NCBI GenBank assembly: GCA_963796225.1
Contig: CAWCLK010000050.1
Span: 1-64,000, forward strand
Direction of reading: 5' to 3'
DNA: 64,000 bases
DNA from: CAWCLK01 sp963796225
Lineage (GTDB): Bacteria > Actinomycetota > Nitriliruptoria > Nitriliruptorales > Nitriliruptoraceae
This document shows, piece by piece, positions 52,719-61,112 of this stretch (position 1 is its first letter; each line of letters opens with the position of its first letter). A program made the translations under genes and the position numbers. The notes under the pieces were generated by a model. The model was not told the DNA's origin. It searched no databases and saw only the letters and a list, made by a program, of their open reading frames with translations.

Positions 52719-55700
52719 ATGGTGTCCCTGCACTCGCCCGTCCGCTCGTCCCGCCGGCGGGGGGCCGTGGCCCTCGCGTCGGTCCTCCTCGCGGTCCTGT
52801 CGCTCGTCGCCAGCCCGGAGGACGCGCACGGCGCCACGGTGGTCGGCCATCGGGCGCAGTCGTTCGCCGGCTGGAACGCCACCGCCAACGGCGCCGCGAC
52901 CGGGGAGAAGCCCGAATCCAAGCTCTGGTACCACGACGGGGCCTGGTGGGCCAGCCTGGTCCAGCCCGCGACCGGGGCACACACGATCCACGTCCTCGTC
53001 GGGGACACCTGGTGGGACACCGGGACGGTGGTGGACGGGTCGCCGATCGCCAAGGAGGACACGCTGGTCATCGGCAACCGCCTGTACGTGACCACGCGCG
53101 GGACATGGCAGCTCCGGCGCTTCAGCTACGTCGACGGCGGACCCGGCGCGGGCGACGGCAGCTGGGCGCTCGACGCGGGCTTCCCGGTCCGGCTGCCGGT
53201 CAGCTCCGCCGAGGCGCTCACGATCGCCCGGGACACCACCGGCATGCTGTGGCTCACGTGGACCCAGAACGACGACGTCCGCGTGGCCCACACCACCGGG
53301 TCGGACACGACCTGGAGCTCCTCGTTCATCCTGCCGTCCACGGTCGCGTCGGGCATCTCGACCGACGACATCGCCGGGATCGTCGCGTTCCAGGACGCCA
53401 GCGGGCCGGCCGTCGGCGTGATGTGGTCCGACCAGAAGCGCATGGTGCAGCACTTCGCGGTGCACCGCGACGGAGCGGCACCCGACAGCTGGTCCTTCGA
53501 GACGGCCCTGTCCGGGCCCAAGGAGGCCGACGACCACATCAACCTGAAGGTGTTCGAGGGACGCGTCTACGCGGCCGTGAAGACCGGCCACAACTCGGCC
53601 GCCGATCCGTTGATCCGACTGCTGGTGCGGTCCACGACGGGAAGGTGGACCGCCCACCCCGTGGCCCGCTACGACGAGCACGACACGCGGCCGATCGTGA
53701 CCATGCAGGTCGATCCGGCGCAGCGCCGCATCTACGTGGTGATGACCCGCAACATGGGCGGGGGACGCAACGGGATCGTCTACAAGTCGTCGTCGATCGA
53801 CGGCGTCGGGTTCCCCACCACGGCGACGACCCTGATCGACAGCGGCACCACCAGCATCAACGACCCCACGTCGATGAAGGCCAACGCCACGGCCGCCAGC
53901 GGCATCGTGGTGCTCGCCTCCGACACCACCCACTACTGGTGGAACCGGATCGGCGGGACCGCGCCGCCCCCGGCGTCGGAGGTGACCCTGTCGACGTCGG
54001 TGGTGGGGCAGGGCAGCGTGGTGCTGGACCCGCCCGGGGGCACCTACGCGCCCGGGACCGAGGTGACGCTGACCGCCCAGCCGGCCAGCGGGTGGACGTT
54101 CACCGGCTGGTCCGGCGCCCTGACCGGCGCGACCACCCCGACCAGCCTGGTCGTTCAGGCCGACGCCAGCGTGACCGCGACGTTCCTGCAGGACACCGGC
54201 GGCGGGGGCGGCACCGGCACCGTCGCCCTGGCCCAGACCGTGACCGGCACCGCCACCAGCTCCTCCAGCGTGTCCACCAGCACCGCGGTCGCCGCCGACC
54301 CCGGCCAGGTCTACCTCGCCTCGGTGGCCACCAAACCCTCCCGCGAGGTCACCAGCCTGACCGGCCTCGGACTGACCTGGACCCGCGTCGCCCTGCAGTG
54401 CTCGGGACGTGACCAGACCGCCGTGGCGATCTGGATCGGCTCGGGCACCCCGACCAGCGGCACCGTCACCGCCACCCTGACCGGCACCCCGCAGGCGGTC
54501 CTGGCCATCTCCGGCTACACCGGTGTGGACCGCACCACCCCCATCGGCACCATCGCCCGGGCCAACAGCACCGGCCCCGGCAGCAGCGCCTGCAGCGGCG
54601 GGTCCGACGGCACCAGCTACGACCTGACCGTGCCCACCACCACCGCCGACGGGCTCGTCCACGGTGCCGTGGCCATGCGTTCCAGCGGCCACGACCCCGC
54701 CGGCGCCACCATCGAGGACACCGAGACCCAGGCCGGCAGCGGCGGCAACGCCGCCGGCCTGGCCACCACCCACACCCCCGTCACCACACCCACCACCCGC
54801 CTCACCGGCACCTTCTCCGGCAGTGTCGACTGGGCCGTCCTCGCCGTCACCCTCCGCGCCGGCGACGGCAGCGCACCGCCGCCGCCCCCGCCGGGTGACG
54901 TGACCCTGTCGACGTCGGTGGTGGGGCAGGGCAGCGTGGTGCTGGACCCGCCCGGGGGCACCTACGCGCCCGGGACCGAGGTGACGCTGACCGCCCAGCC
55001 GGCCAGCGGGTGGACGTTCACCGGCTGGTCCGGCGCCCTGACCGGCGCGACCACCCCGACCAGCCTGGTCGTTCAGGCCGACGCCAGCGTGACCGCGACG
55101 TTCCTGCAGGACACCGGCGGCGGGGGCGGCACCGGCACCGTCGCCCTGGCCCAGACCGTGACCGGCACCGCCACCAGCTCCTCCAGCGTGTCCACCAGCA
55201 CCGCGGTCGCCGCCGACCCCGGCCAGGTCTACCTCGCCTCGGTGGCCACCAAACCCTCCCGCGAGGTCACCAGCCTGACCGGCCTCGGACTGACCTGGAC
55301 CCGCGTCGCCCTGCAGTGCTCGGGACGTGACCAGACCGCCGTGGCGATCTGGATCGGCTCGGGCACCCCGACCAGCGGCACCGTCACCGCCACCCTGACC
55401 GGCACCCCGCAGGCGGTCCTGGCCATCTCCGGCTACACCGGTGTGGACCGCACCACCCCCATCGGCACCATCGCCCGGGCCAACAGCACCGGCCCCGGCA
55501 GCAGCGCCTGCAGCGGCGGGTCCGACGGCACCAGCTACGACCTGACCGTGCCCACCACCACCGCCGACGGGCTCGTCCACGGTGCCGTGGCCATGCGCTT
55601 CCGCGGCCACGACCCCGCCGGCGCCACCATCGAGGACACCGAGACCCAGGCCGGCAGCGGCGGCAACGCCGCCGGCCTGGCCACCACCCACACCCCCGTC

Positions 55701-55793
55701 ACCACACCCACCACCCGCCTCACCGGCACCTTCTCCGGCAGTGTCGACTGGGCCGTCCTCGCCGTCACCCTCCGCGCCGGGGCGACCCCGTGA
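52719..55793 (+). CDS. Large secreted repeat protein, candidate adhesin or matrix protein
   Basis: This 1024-residue protein has a signal peptide (basic start SSRRR, hydrophobic 16-31, cleavage near AHGA at 37-40). Residues about 40-420 form a beta-propeller-like domain with repeated W and YxxD strands (VVGHRAQSFAGWN, then WTQNDDVRVAHTT). Two 294-residue repeats follow (422-715 and 728-1021). Each has an InlB-B/Flg_new-like beta-grasp unit (PPGGTYAPGTEVTLTAQP, WTFTGWSG) and a beta-sandwich ending WAVLAVTLRAG. Proline/glycine linkers join them. There is no LPXTG motif or C-terminal anchor. It overlaps the HprK-like gene by GTGA. Confidence 0.85.
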   Translation: MVSLHSPVRSSRRRGAVALASVLLAVLSLVASPEDAHGATVVGHRAQSFAGWNATANGAATGEKPESKLWYHDGAWWASLVQPATGAHTIHVLVGDTWWDTGTVVDGSPIAKEDTLVIGNRLYVTTRGTWQLRRFSYVDGGPGAGDGSWALDAGFPVRLPVSSAEALTIARDTTGMLWLTWTQNDDVRVAHTTGSDTTWSSSFILPSTVASGISTDDIAGIVAFQDASGPAVGVMWSDQKRMVQHFAVHRDGAAPDSWSFETALSGPKEADDHINLKVFEGRVYAAVKTGHNSAADPLIRLLVRSTTGRWTAHPVARYDEHDTRPIVTMQVDPAQRRIYVVMTRNMGGGRNGIVYKSSSIDGVGFPTTATTLIDSGTTSINDPTSMKANATAASGIVVLASDTTHYWWNRIGGTAPPPASEVTLSTSVVGQGSVVLDPPGGTYAPGTEVTLTAQPASGWTFTGWSGALTGATTPTSLVVQADASVTATFLQDTGGGGGTGTVALAQTVTGTATSSSSVSTSTAVAADPGQVYLASVATKPSREVTSLTGLGLTWTRVALQCSGRDQTAVAIWIGSGTPTSGTVTATLTGTPQAVLAISGYTGVDRTTPIGTIARANSTGPGSSACSGGSDGTSYDLTVPTTTADGLVHGAVAMRSSGHDPAGATIEDTETQAGSGGNAAGLATTHTPVTTPTTRLTGTFSGSVDWAVLAVTLRAGDGSAPPPPPPGDVTLSTSVVGQGSVVLDPPGGTYAPGTEVTLTAQPASGWTFTGWSGALTGATTPTSLVVQADASVTATFLQDTGGGGGTGTVALAQTVTGTATSSSSVSTSTAVAADPGQVYLASVATKPSREVTSLTGLGLTWTRVALQCSGRDQTAVAIWIGSGTPTSGTVTATLTGTPQAVLAISGYTGVDRTTPIGTIARANSTGPGSSACSGGSDGTSYDLTVPTTTADGLVHGAVAMRFRGHDPAGATIEDTETQAGSGGNAAGLATTHTPVTTPTTRLTGTFSGSVDWAVLAVTLRAGATP
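53982..54862 (+). repeat. Intragenic tandem repeat, copy 1 (881 bp)
   Basis: This is the first of two near-identical copies in the secreted repeat protein, with a period of 918 bp (306 codons) including a short linker. By eye the copies differ only in a four-base cluster: GCGTTCCAGCGGC here against GCGCTTCCGCGGC in copy 2, changing Ser-Ser to Phe-Arg. Confidence 0.9.
54900..55780 (+). repeat. Intragenic tandem repeat, copy 2 (881 bp)
   Basis: This is the second copy of the 881-bp unit, ending 13 bp before the stop of the gene. Synonymous sites are also identical to copy 1 apart from the single cluster near 55597-55606, which points to recent duplication or gene conversion. Such long perfect repeats are prone to collapse in short-read assemblies, so true copy number may be higher. 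Confidence 0.9.
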
Positions 55794-56938
55794 CGGCGAC
55801 GGTCCCCGCCCCGGCACCTCCGGCGGCCTCGTCGACCGACGGCGTGGTCCTGGACCTGCACGGCGAGCTGCAGGTGCACGTCGTCGGCGGCACCGCGGCC
55901 GACACAGCCGGGGTGCGACGCCAGCTCGGCGTACCGTCGGTGCCCGCGGCCGACCCCACCGCGGCCCGCCTGACCATCCGGTTCGTCGACGACGTCGCAC
56001 TCGACGGGCCGTTGCACCCGTTGGGCGCCCGTGAGGCCGGGTTCGCCGGGCAGGACTTCCTCGTGCTGCGCACCTTCGGGAAGGCGCCCTGCCTCGTGCG
56101 GGTCCCCGTGGACGAGCTCGGGGCCGACGGGGTGGAGCTGGTCGCCCGGTCCGGCACCCCCGGGATCCCGCTGTTGCTTCCCACGATCAACCTGATGCTC
56201 CTGCAGCGGGGCGTCCTGCCGCTGCACGCCGCGGCCGTCGAGCTCGACGGGCACGGCGTGCTGCTGACGGGATGGTCGAAGGGGGGCAAGACCGAGGTGC
56301 TGCTCGCCCTCGCCGAGGAGGGTGCACGCTACGTGGGCGACGAGTGGGTCTACCTGCGCCCCGCGGACGGGACGATGTTCGGGCTCCCGGAGCCCATGCG
56401 GCTGTGGGACTGGCACCTCGCCCAACGGCCCCGTCTGTGGCGGACGTTGCCGGCCGGCACGCGGGCACGCCTGCGTGCCACGCAGGCGCTGGTGGGACCG
56501 AGCCACGCCCCGGTCTCGCCCACCGCCCCGTCGGCACTGCGTCGGGCCCAGGTCCTGGCACGCCGCCAGCTGTCGGTGCGCCTGCCTCCCGCCACGGTCT
56601 TCGGCCCCGACCGCATCGCCCCGTCGGCCACCATCGACACCGTGGTCCTGGTGATGACCCGGGACGACCCGGCCGTCTCCATCGCGCCGGTCGCCCCGGC
56701 CGAGGTCGTCGACCGCATGCTGGCGTCGCTCGAGGAGGAACGCCACGACCTGCTGGCGACCGACCGGATGTTCCGGTTCGCGTTCCCGGGCCGTGCGAAC
56801 CCCCTGCTGGCGGACGCCGGCACGCGCGAACGCGAGCTGCTGGCCGCCGCCCTCGACGGACGATCGGCCCATCGCCTCGACCACCCCACGCCCGTGGCCT
56901 TCCCACGGCTCGCGTCGGCCGTCCGGTCGGTCCTCTGA
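55790..56938 (+). CDS. HprK-like (HPr kinase/phosphorylase-related) protein
   Basis: This 382-residue protein has the C-terminal HprK fold core: LPLHAAAVELDGHGVLLTG followed by the P-loop GWSKGGKT (161-168), and YVGDEWVYLRP in the place of the catalytic Walker B-like strand. The HprK signature loop that binds HPr is not evident, and no PTS genes are near. Stand-alone HprK-like kinases occur in actinobacterial glycan and peptide loci, where they phosphorylate other molecules. Its GTGA overlap with the repeat-protein gene suggests that protein or its glycan as partner; this is inference. Confidence 0.78.
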   Translation: MTATVPAPAPPAASSTDGVVLDLHGELQVHVVGGTAADTAGVRRQLGVPSVPAADPTAARLTIRFVDDVALDGPLHPLGAREAGFAGQDFLVLRTFGKAPCLVRVPVDELGADGVELVARSGTPGIPLLLPTINLMLLQRGVLPLHAAAVELDGHGVLLTGWSKGGKTEVLLALAEEGARYVGDEWVYLRPADGTMFGLPEPMRLWDWHLAQRPRLWRTLPAGTRARLRATQALVGPSHAPVSPTAPSALRRAQVLARRQLSVRLPPATVFGPDRIAPSATIDTVVLVMTRDDPAVSIAPVAPAEVVDRMLASLEEERHDLLATDRMFRFAFPGRANPLLADAGTRERELLAAALDGRSAHRLDHPTPVAFPRLASAVRSVL

Positions 56939-56940
56939 CC

Positions 56941-57921
56941 TCACCCGGTCCCCGGCCGGCCCCAGCCCTCGGGCAGGACCTGCCAGAACTCGGGGTCGAG
57001 CGGCAGTGCGGCCAGCGCGTCCTCTCGCACCTGCCAGGTCCGGTCCGCCTGCAGCTTGATGCTGGTGCGTCCCCCGTTGTCGCCGACGTACATCCCGTAG
57101 CGCTGCAGGCCCCGCGCGATCACCAGCGCCTCGCCCTGCAGGCCCAGGGCCTCGAGGTCGAGCTCGGGTCGCAGCCGCAGGCGCAGCCCCTGGGGCGGGG
57201 CGTCCGGGTCGGCCGCGTCGCCGTCGGACCCCCACATGGGCCAGACGTGACGCGCGCTGGTCTCCGGGCCGACCGCGACCTTCACGACGTGGGTGACCGC
57301 CCCGGCCTGCACCTCGTCCCAGGTGATCCCGAAGGTCAGCCCGTTGTTGCCGCGCGACGTCCCGACGTTGCGGCTGTCGTCATGGCCCGGGACCCGCGCA
57401 TCGAGGCCGTTGGAATCGAGGTAGCCGACGGAGCCACCCCGCGCGGCCCACGTGTCCCCGTCGACCCGCGCACCGAACAGGTGGGCGACCACGCCGCGCT
57501 CGGCGTCCCAGACCACCAGCTCGGCGTCCTCGTTCGGCGCCGGCCGAGCACCCGCCGGGATGCGCAGGTGCTGCCACAGCGGCGGATCGAAGCCCGCCAG
57601 CGGCTCGACGCGGCGTTCGGGGTCGCCGCGCCCGGCGTGGACGATGGGGACGGCCCAGCGACCGAGCGCGAGGCGGACGTGGTCGTCATGCCCGGGGCCG
57701 CCACCCAGGTAGGCGAGCAGGGCCGACTCGCGTGGGTGGGACGGCGTGTCGTCCGGGAGCGGCTGGGTGAACCACGAGCCGGGGAACGGCCGTGTCGCCG
57801 TGCGGTCGCGGACGAGCTCGCGGGCGTCCCCGAACACCACCACGACGACGGCCATGACCAGCAGCATCCCGACCACGACGCCCCGCCGACGCAGGTCGTG
57901 CTCGCTCGCGGACGTCGTCAC
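56941..57921 (-). CDS. Membrane-anchored exported protein of unknown function
   Basis: This 326-residue protein has a basic start, one membrane helix (about 15-31) and an exported domain rich in beta strands. Recurrent phrases such as VWPMWGSDGDAADPD, PQGLRLRLRPELDLEALGL and IARGLQRYGMYVGDNGG look conserved and enzyme-like, but I cannot name the family with confidence. It is co-translated (GTGA) with the DUF4012 protein, so the two probably act together at the cell surface. Confidence 0.68.
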   Translation of the reverse strand: MTTSASEHDLRRRGVVVGMLLVMAVVVVVFGDARELVRDRTATRPFPGSWFTQPLPDDTPSHPRESALLAYLGGGPGHDDHVRLALGRWAVPIVHAGRGDPERRVEPLAGFDPPLWQHLRIPAGARPAPNEDAELVVWDAERGVVAHLFGARVDGDTWAARGGSVGYLDSNGLDARVPGHDDSRNVGTSRGNNGLTFGITWDEVQAGAVTHVVKVAVGPETSARHVWPMWGSDGDAADPDAPPQGLRLRLRPELDLEALGLQGEALVIARGLQRYGMYVGDNGGRTSIKLQADRTWQVREDALAALPLDPEFWQVLPEGWGRPGTG

Positions 57922-59951
57922 GACGCGCTCCTCGCCAGCACCACCTCCACGTCGACGTCGCCGACGGCCGTGCCGCGGATCGTCGCCACGCCGTCGGCGA
58001 TTTCGAGACGGAGGGGGACGGCCCGCTCCCCGAAGCCCAGTCGGACGGCGTCACTGCGCCCCGCGACGTGCCCGCTCACGACCTCCCAGCCGTCCGCCCC
58101 CTGCACGTCGATGCGGACGTGGTCGGCGATGGCCTTCGCCTGGTGCCAGAGCGTCAGCCGGTAGACCAGCCCGTCGGGTGTCGCTCGCAGCTGCACCGGT
58201 CCCTCCAGGTCGATCTCGTACGAACCGGCGCTGCGGGGCGGTGTGGCGAGCAGGTGGTCGACGACGACCAGGTCGCCGACGGTGCCGGCGGCACCGGTCA
58301 CCGGTCCGTCGGTCGATGGGCCGCCCCGGACCCGGGTGCCCGCCGGCCCCCACACGGTGACCCACGAGCGGTTGCTCGCCGTCAACGACGGGCTGCGGGG
58401 CTGGTCCGACAGCGATGTCGAGACGATGTAGTCGGCCCATCCGGCATCGGGCGCCAAGGGGTTGTCGAGGCCGAACCCGACGACCACGTCCCGACGCGCC
58501 GTGACCACTCCGGCGGCCGCCCCGTCCGACGACCCCGTCCGGGAATCCGGCGAGACGACCACGCGTGCGTCGACGGCGTGGCGCACGTGGACGTCGGGCT
58601 TGCCACCGCCCGCGTTGTTCACCGTCACGGCCAGGAGGTCGTCACCCGGCGCGGACGGTGCCAGGGCGCCGGCCACGCCCAGTCGCCGTAGTGCCGCCTG
58701 CGCGTCGGTGTGCCGGGTGTACACCTGCAGGTGCCGCCCCTCGACGGCGAAGGCGAGGCGATCCAGCAGGCCCGCATCCAGGGCCAGGCCGGTCAGCTCG
58801 TCGAACGCGGCCTCGGCCAGGAACGCGTGGAAGGCCTTGCGACGATCCGTGGAACCACCGAGCACCTGGTAGGCGTCGACCAGCATGGTGCGGGGGATGT
58901 CCGCGGCGGCGATGTGGCTTGCCAGACCATGGTCGGGATCGACGAGCCCGGTCGGCACGACGACCTCGTCACCCGGTCGCATGAGCGCGGCGACGGCGAC
59001 GGGGTCGACCGCGATCACGCCGTCGAGGCGCTGGCCGGTGCCGGCCTCGTGGACCCGGGCGAGCAGCGGGCCCGTCCGTGTGAAGTCCGGGTCGAGGTTG
59101 ACCGTCTTCAGGGAGGCCGCGGGGTTCGCGTGCCCGAGCCACTGGCGGGCCTCGGGGGCCAGCGCCGGCACGGCGTCAGGCGGCACGTCGAGGGCCTCGT
59201 CGGACTGCGGGGGCGCCAGCGAGAGCCGGCCGCGATCGGCCGTCAGCACGGCGTGGAAGCCGACGAGCCCTCCGGTGCCGCGCAGCTCCGCGCTGTTCTG
59301 CATCGCCACCAGGTAGTGCCGTGGCCCGTCGGCCCCGAGGAGCTCACGGGCGACGGTCACCGTGTCACGCAGGGACGCCACGGTCGCCAGCAGCTGGTCG
59401 CTGGCCTCGAGCACCTCGGTCCGGGCCTCGAGCAGGGCATCCGGCACGGGACCGGAGACGGGCGCCGTCAGGCCGTCGCGCGTCCTACCCAGCCGGGCGA
59501 CGTCCTGCCCGTCGACGACGCCGCCGAGGCGCTCGATGGCGGCGAGCGGGATCCGGTCGTCAGGTGCCCGCGCCGCGACGATGTCGCCCGCCGCCGTCAG
59601 GGTCGCCACGGCGACGTCGACGCCGCTGGCACCGGTGTCCGTGATCGCGTCGAGCGTGTGGACGGAGGGGGCCACGAACGGCACGCGGCCGGCGAGCGAC
59701 CACAGGATCCCCTCCTGGCGCGCCCGGGCCCGGCCCAACGGGACCCTCGCCTCGCGCAGGTGCGCGATCGCCGTGTCGAGCTCACCATCCCGCGCGGCCT
59801 CGACCCCGGCGCTGGCAGCCACGCGTGCCTCGCCAAGGTCCCGCTCGCTCTGGCGGGCCTGGCCCAGCAGCACGACGACCGCAGCGGCCGTCCCGACGAT
59901 GGCGGCGACGGCCGTCCAGAGCAGCGTCCGGCGGACGGTGGATGCAGACAT
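57918..59951 (-). CDS. DUF4012-domain membrane protein
   Basis: This 677-residue protein has an N-terminal membrane helix (about 8-29), a helical segment and the DUF4012 core marked by YLVAMQNSAELRGTGG (213-228) and VDPVAVAALM. DUF4012 proteins lie in actinobacterial cell-wall and polysaccharide loci and resemble LytR-CpsA-Psr proteins in architecture, but no enzymatic activity is established. It could attach or handle the glycan at the wall. It faces the LPLTG-protein gene across a 104-bp divergent promoter with a weak DosR-type site. Confidence 0.88.
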   Translation of the reverse strand: MSASTVRRTLLWTAVAAIVGTAAAVVVLLGQARQSERDLGEARVAASAGVEAARDGELDTAIAHLREARVPLGRARARQEGILWSLAGRVPFVAPSVHTLDAITDTGASGVDVAVATLTAAGDIVAARAPDDRIPLAAIERLGGVVDGQDVARLGRTRDGLTAPVSGPVPDALLEARTEVLEASDQLLATVASLRDTVTVARELLGADGPRHYLVAMQNSAELRGTGGLVGFHAVLTADRGRLSLAPPQSDEALDVPPDAVPALAPEARQWLGHANPAASLKTVNLDPDFTRTGPLLARVHEAGTGQRLDGVIAVDPVAVAALMRPGDEVVVPTGLVDPDHGLASHIAAADIPRTMLVDAYQVLGGSTDRRKAFHAFLAEAAFDELTGLALDAGLLDRLAFAVEGRHLQVYTRHTDAQAALRRLGVAGALAPSAPGDDLLAVTVNNAGGGKPDVHVRHAVDARVVVSPDSRTGSSDGAAAGVVTARRDVVVGFGLDNPLAPDAGWADYIVSTSLSDQPRSPSLTASNRSWVTVWGPAGTRVRGGPSTDGPVTGAAGTVGDLVVVDHLLATPPRSAGSYEIDLEGPVQLRATPDGLVYRLTLWHQAKAIADHVRIDVQGADGWEVVSGHVAGRSDAVRLGFGERAVPLRLEIADGVATIRGTAVGDVDVEVVLARSAS

Positions 59952-59985
59952 CGGATCACCGTAGGGACCGCCCGGGTGGTGTCGA

Positions 59986-59999
59986 CCGACAGGTGTCCC
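59986..59999. promoter_or_regulatory. Weak DosR-type box in a divergent promoter
   Basis: CCGACAGGTGTCCC has two arm mismatches but shares the AGGT centre, the GTCCC half-site and the TGTT flank with the boxes at 38335 and 51831 (minus). It is 56 bp before the LPLTG gene and 34 bp before the DUF4012 gene. Confidence 0.4.
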
Positions 60000-60055
60000 T
60001 GTTCCTGGCCCGTTCCACCGGCGATGCTGGGCCCCGGCACCGGGAAGGAGCCATC

Positions 60056-60469
60056 ATGATGAGGCGCGCGCTGGGGGTCACCCTCGTGCTCGTCGGGCTG
60101 CTGCTGGGGACGACGGCCCTGAGCGCCGGCGCCGACACGATCTATCCCCCGCCGCCCCCGTCGGAGACCGAGCTGCCGACCCCGCCGCCCCCGTCGGAGA
60201 CCGAGGTGCCCACCTCGTCGCCCGGAGCCACCGAGACGGAGATCCTGCCACCCGCGCCGAGCGAGTCGCCGACCAGCGACGTGCTCCCCACGGAGATCGT
60301 CCGGCCGCCGGCCCCGGCCGGTGAGGCGGCGGTGCGCGCGAGCGTGGGGCCCCTCCCGCTCACCGGTGTCGCCGTGGCGGGGATGCTGCTGATGGTCGTG
60401 GCGCTGCTCGGTGCTGGTGTCGTCCTGGTGCGCCGGTCGCGGGGTGACGGGCCGCCGACCGACGTCTGA
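60056..60469 (+). CDS. Small sortase-anchored surface protein (LPLTG motif)
   Basis: This 137-residue protein has a signal peptide (1 to about 25, LVLVGLLLGTTALSAGA), a proline-rich spacer with PPPPSETE repeats (32-50), and a C-terminal wall-sorting signal: LPLTG (100-104), a hydrophobic helix (105-125) and an RRSRG tail. It should be covalently linked to the cell wall by a sortase, none of which is encoded here. AAGGAG precedes the ATG. It is a short stalk-like protein; function unknown. Confidence 0.85.
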   Translation: MMRRALGVTLVLVGLLLGTTALSAGADTIYPPPPPSETELPTPPPPSETEVPTSSPGATETEILPPAPSESPTSDVLPTEIVRPPAPAGEAAVRASVGPLPLTGVAVAGMLLMVVALLGAGVVLVRRSRGDGPPTDV

Positions 60470-60493
60470 GGTGGCGGCAGCGGCAGCGGCGCG

Positions 60494-61063
60494 TCAGCTC
60501 CATCGAGGGTGGTCGGGCACCAGCTCGCGCAGGGTCGGGTTCGCGCGATCCGCCTCGGACAGGACGGGGTCCGCGACCGGCCACTCGACGGCCAGGTCGG
60601 GGTCGTCCCAGGCCACCGAGGGCTTGTCGATGTCGGGGCGCCAGTAGTCGGAGACGTCGTAGACGTAGTCCACGGTCTCGTCGCCGTACGTGCAGAAGGA
60701 GTTCGCCAGGCCCTCGGGGATGAACAGGCGGACGCGTTCGGCATCGAACGGGCCGCCCGGGTCACCGAGGTGGAAGGTCACGACCTCACCGAAGGTGGGG
60801 CTGTCGGGGCGGATGTCGGCCAGCGCCGCCATGGCCCGGCCACGCACCACGTACACGAGCTTGTCCCACGGCTCGGCGTGGAAGCCGCGGAGCACGCCCG
60901 GTGCCGATCGGGAGTGGTTTCCCTGGCGGAGCACGGGCTCACGACCGAGCGCCTCGGCCAGCTCCTTGACCTGGTAGGTCTGGCGGAAGAACCCCCGGTC
61001 GTCCCCGAAGGTGTCCCAGCGCACCACGAGCAGCCCGGGGATGGCGGTCGTCTCGACGGGCAC
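60494..61063 (-). CDS. dTDP-4-dehydrorhamnose 3,5-epimerase-like cupin
   Basis: This 189-residue cupin follows the RmlC plan: GVLRGFHAEPWDKLVYVVRG (57-76, with the catalytic His62 and Lys68 positions), SPTFGEVVTFHL, and VDYVYDVSDYWRPD with the tyrosines near the sugar site. RmlC epimerises C3 and C5 in dTDP-L-rhamnose synthesis. RmlA, B and D are not in the window, and the HAEPWD segment differs from the usual HYQ, so a related 3,5- or 3-epimerase is possible. The GTG start has GAGGG upstream. It probably serves the surface glycan. Confidence 0.82.
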   Translation of the reverse strand: MPVETTAIPGLLVVRWDTFGDDRGFFRQTYQVKELAEALGREPVLRQGNHSRSAPGVLRGFHAEPWDKLVYVVRGRAMAALADIRPDSPTFGEVVTFHLGDPGGPFDAERVRLFIPEGLANSFCTYGDETVDYVYDVSDYWRPDIDKPSVAWDDPDLAVEWPVADPVLSEADRANPTLRELVPDHPRWS

Positions 61064-61112
61064 GCGTCGTCCCTCTCGGTGGGTGGTCGCCGCAGGCTAG
61101 CGACGCGCCAGG

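Noticed and set aside
51780..56000. A very long open frame (about 1400 codons) on the minus strand across the deacetylase and repeat-protein genes
   Set aside because: It is the antisense shadow of GC-rich coding DNA: its glycine/alanine/arginine composition is unnatural, it covers a signal peptide, CE4 motifs and repeats on the plus strand, and it spans a promoter region.
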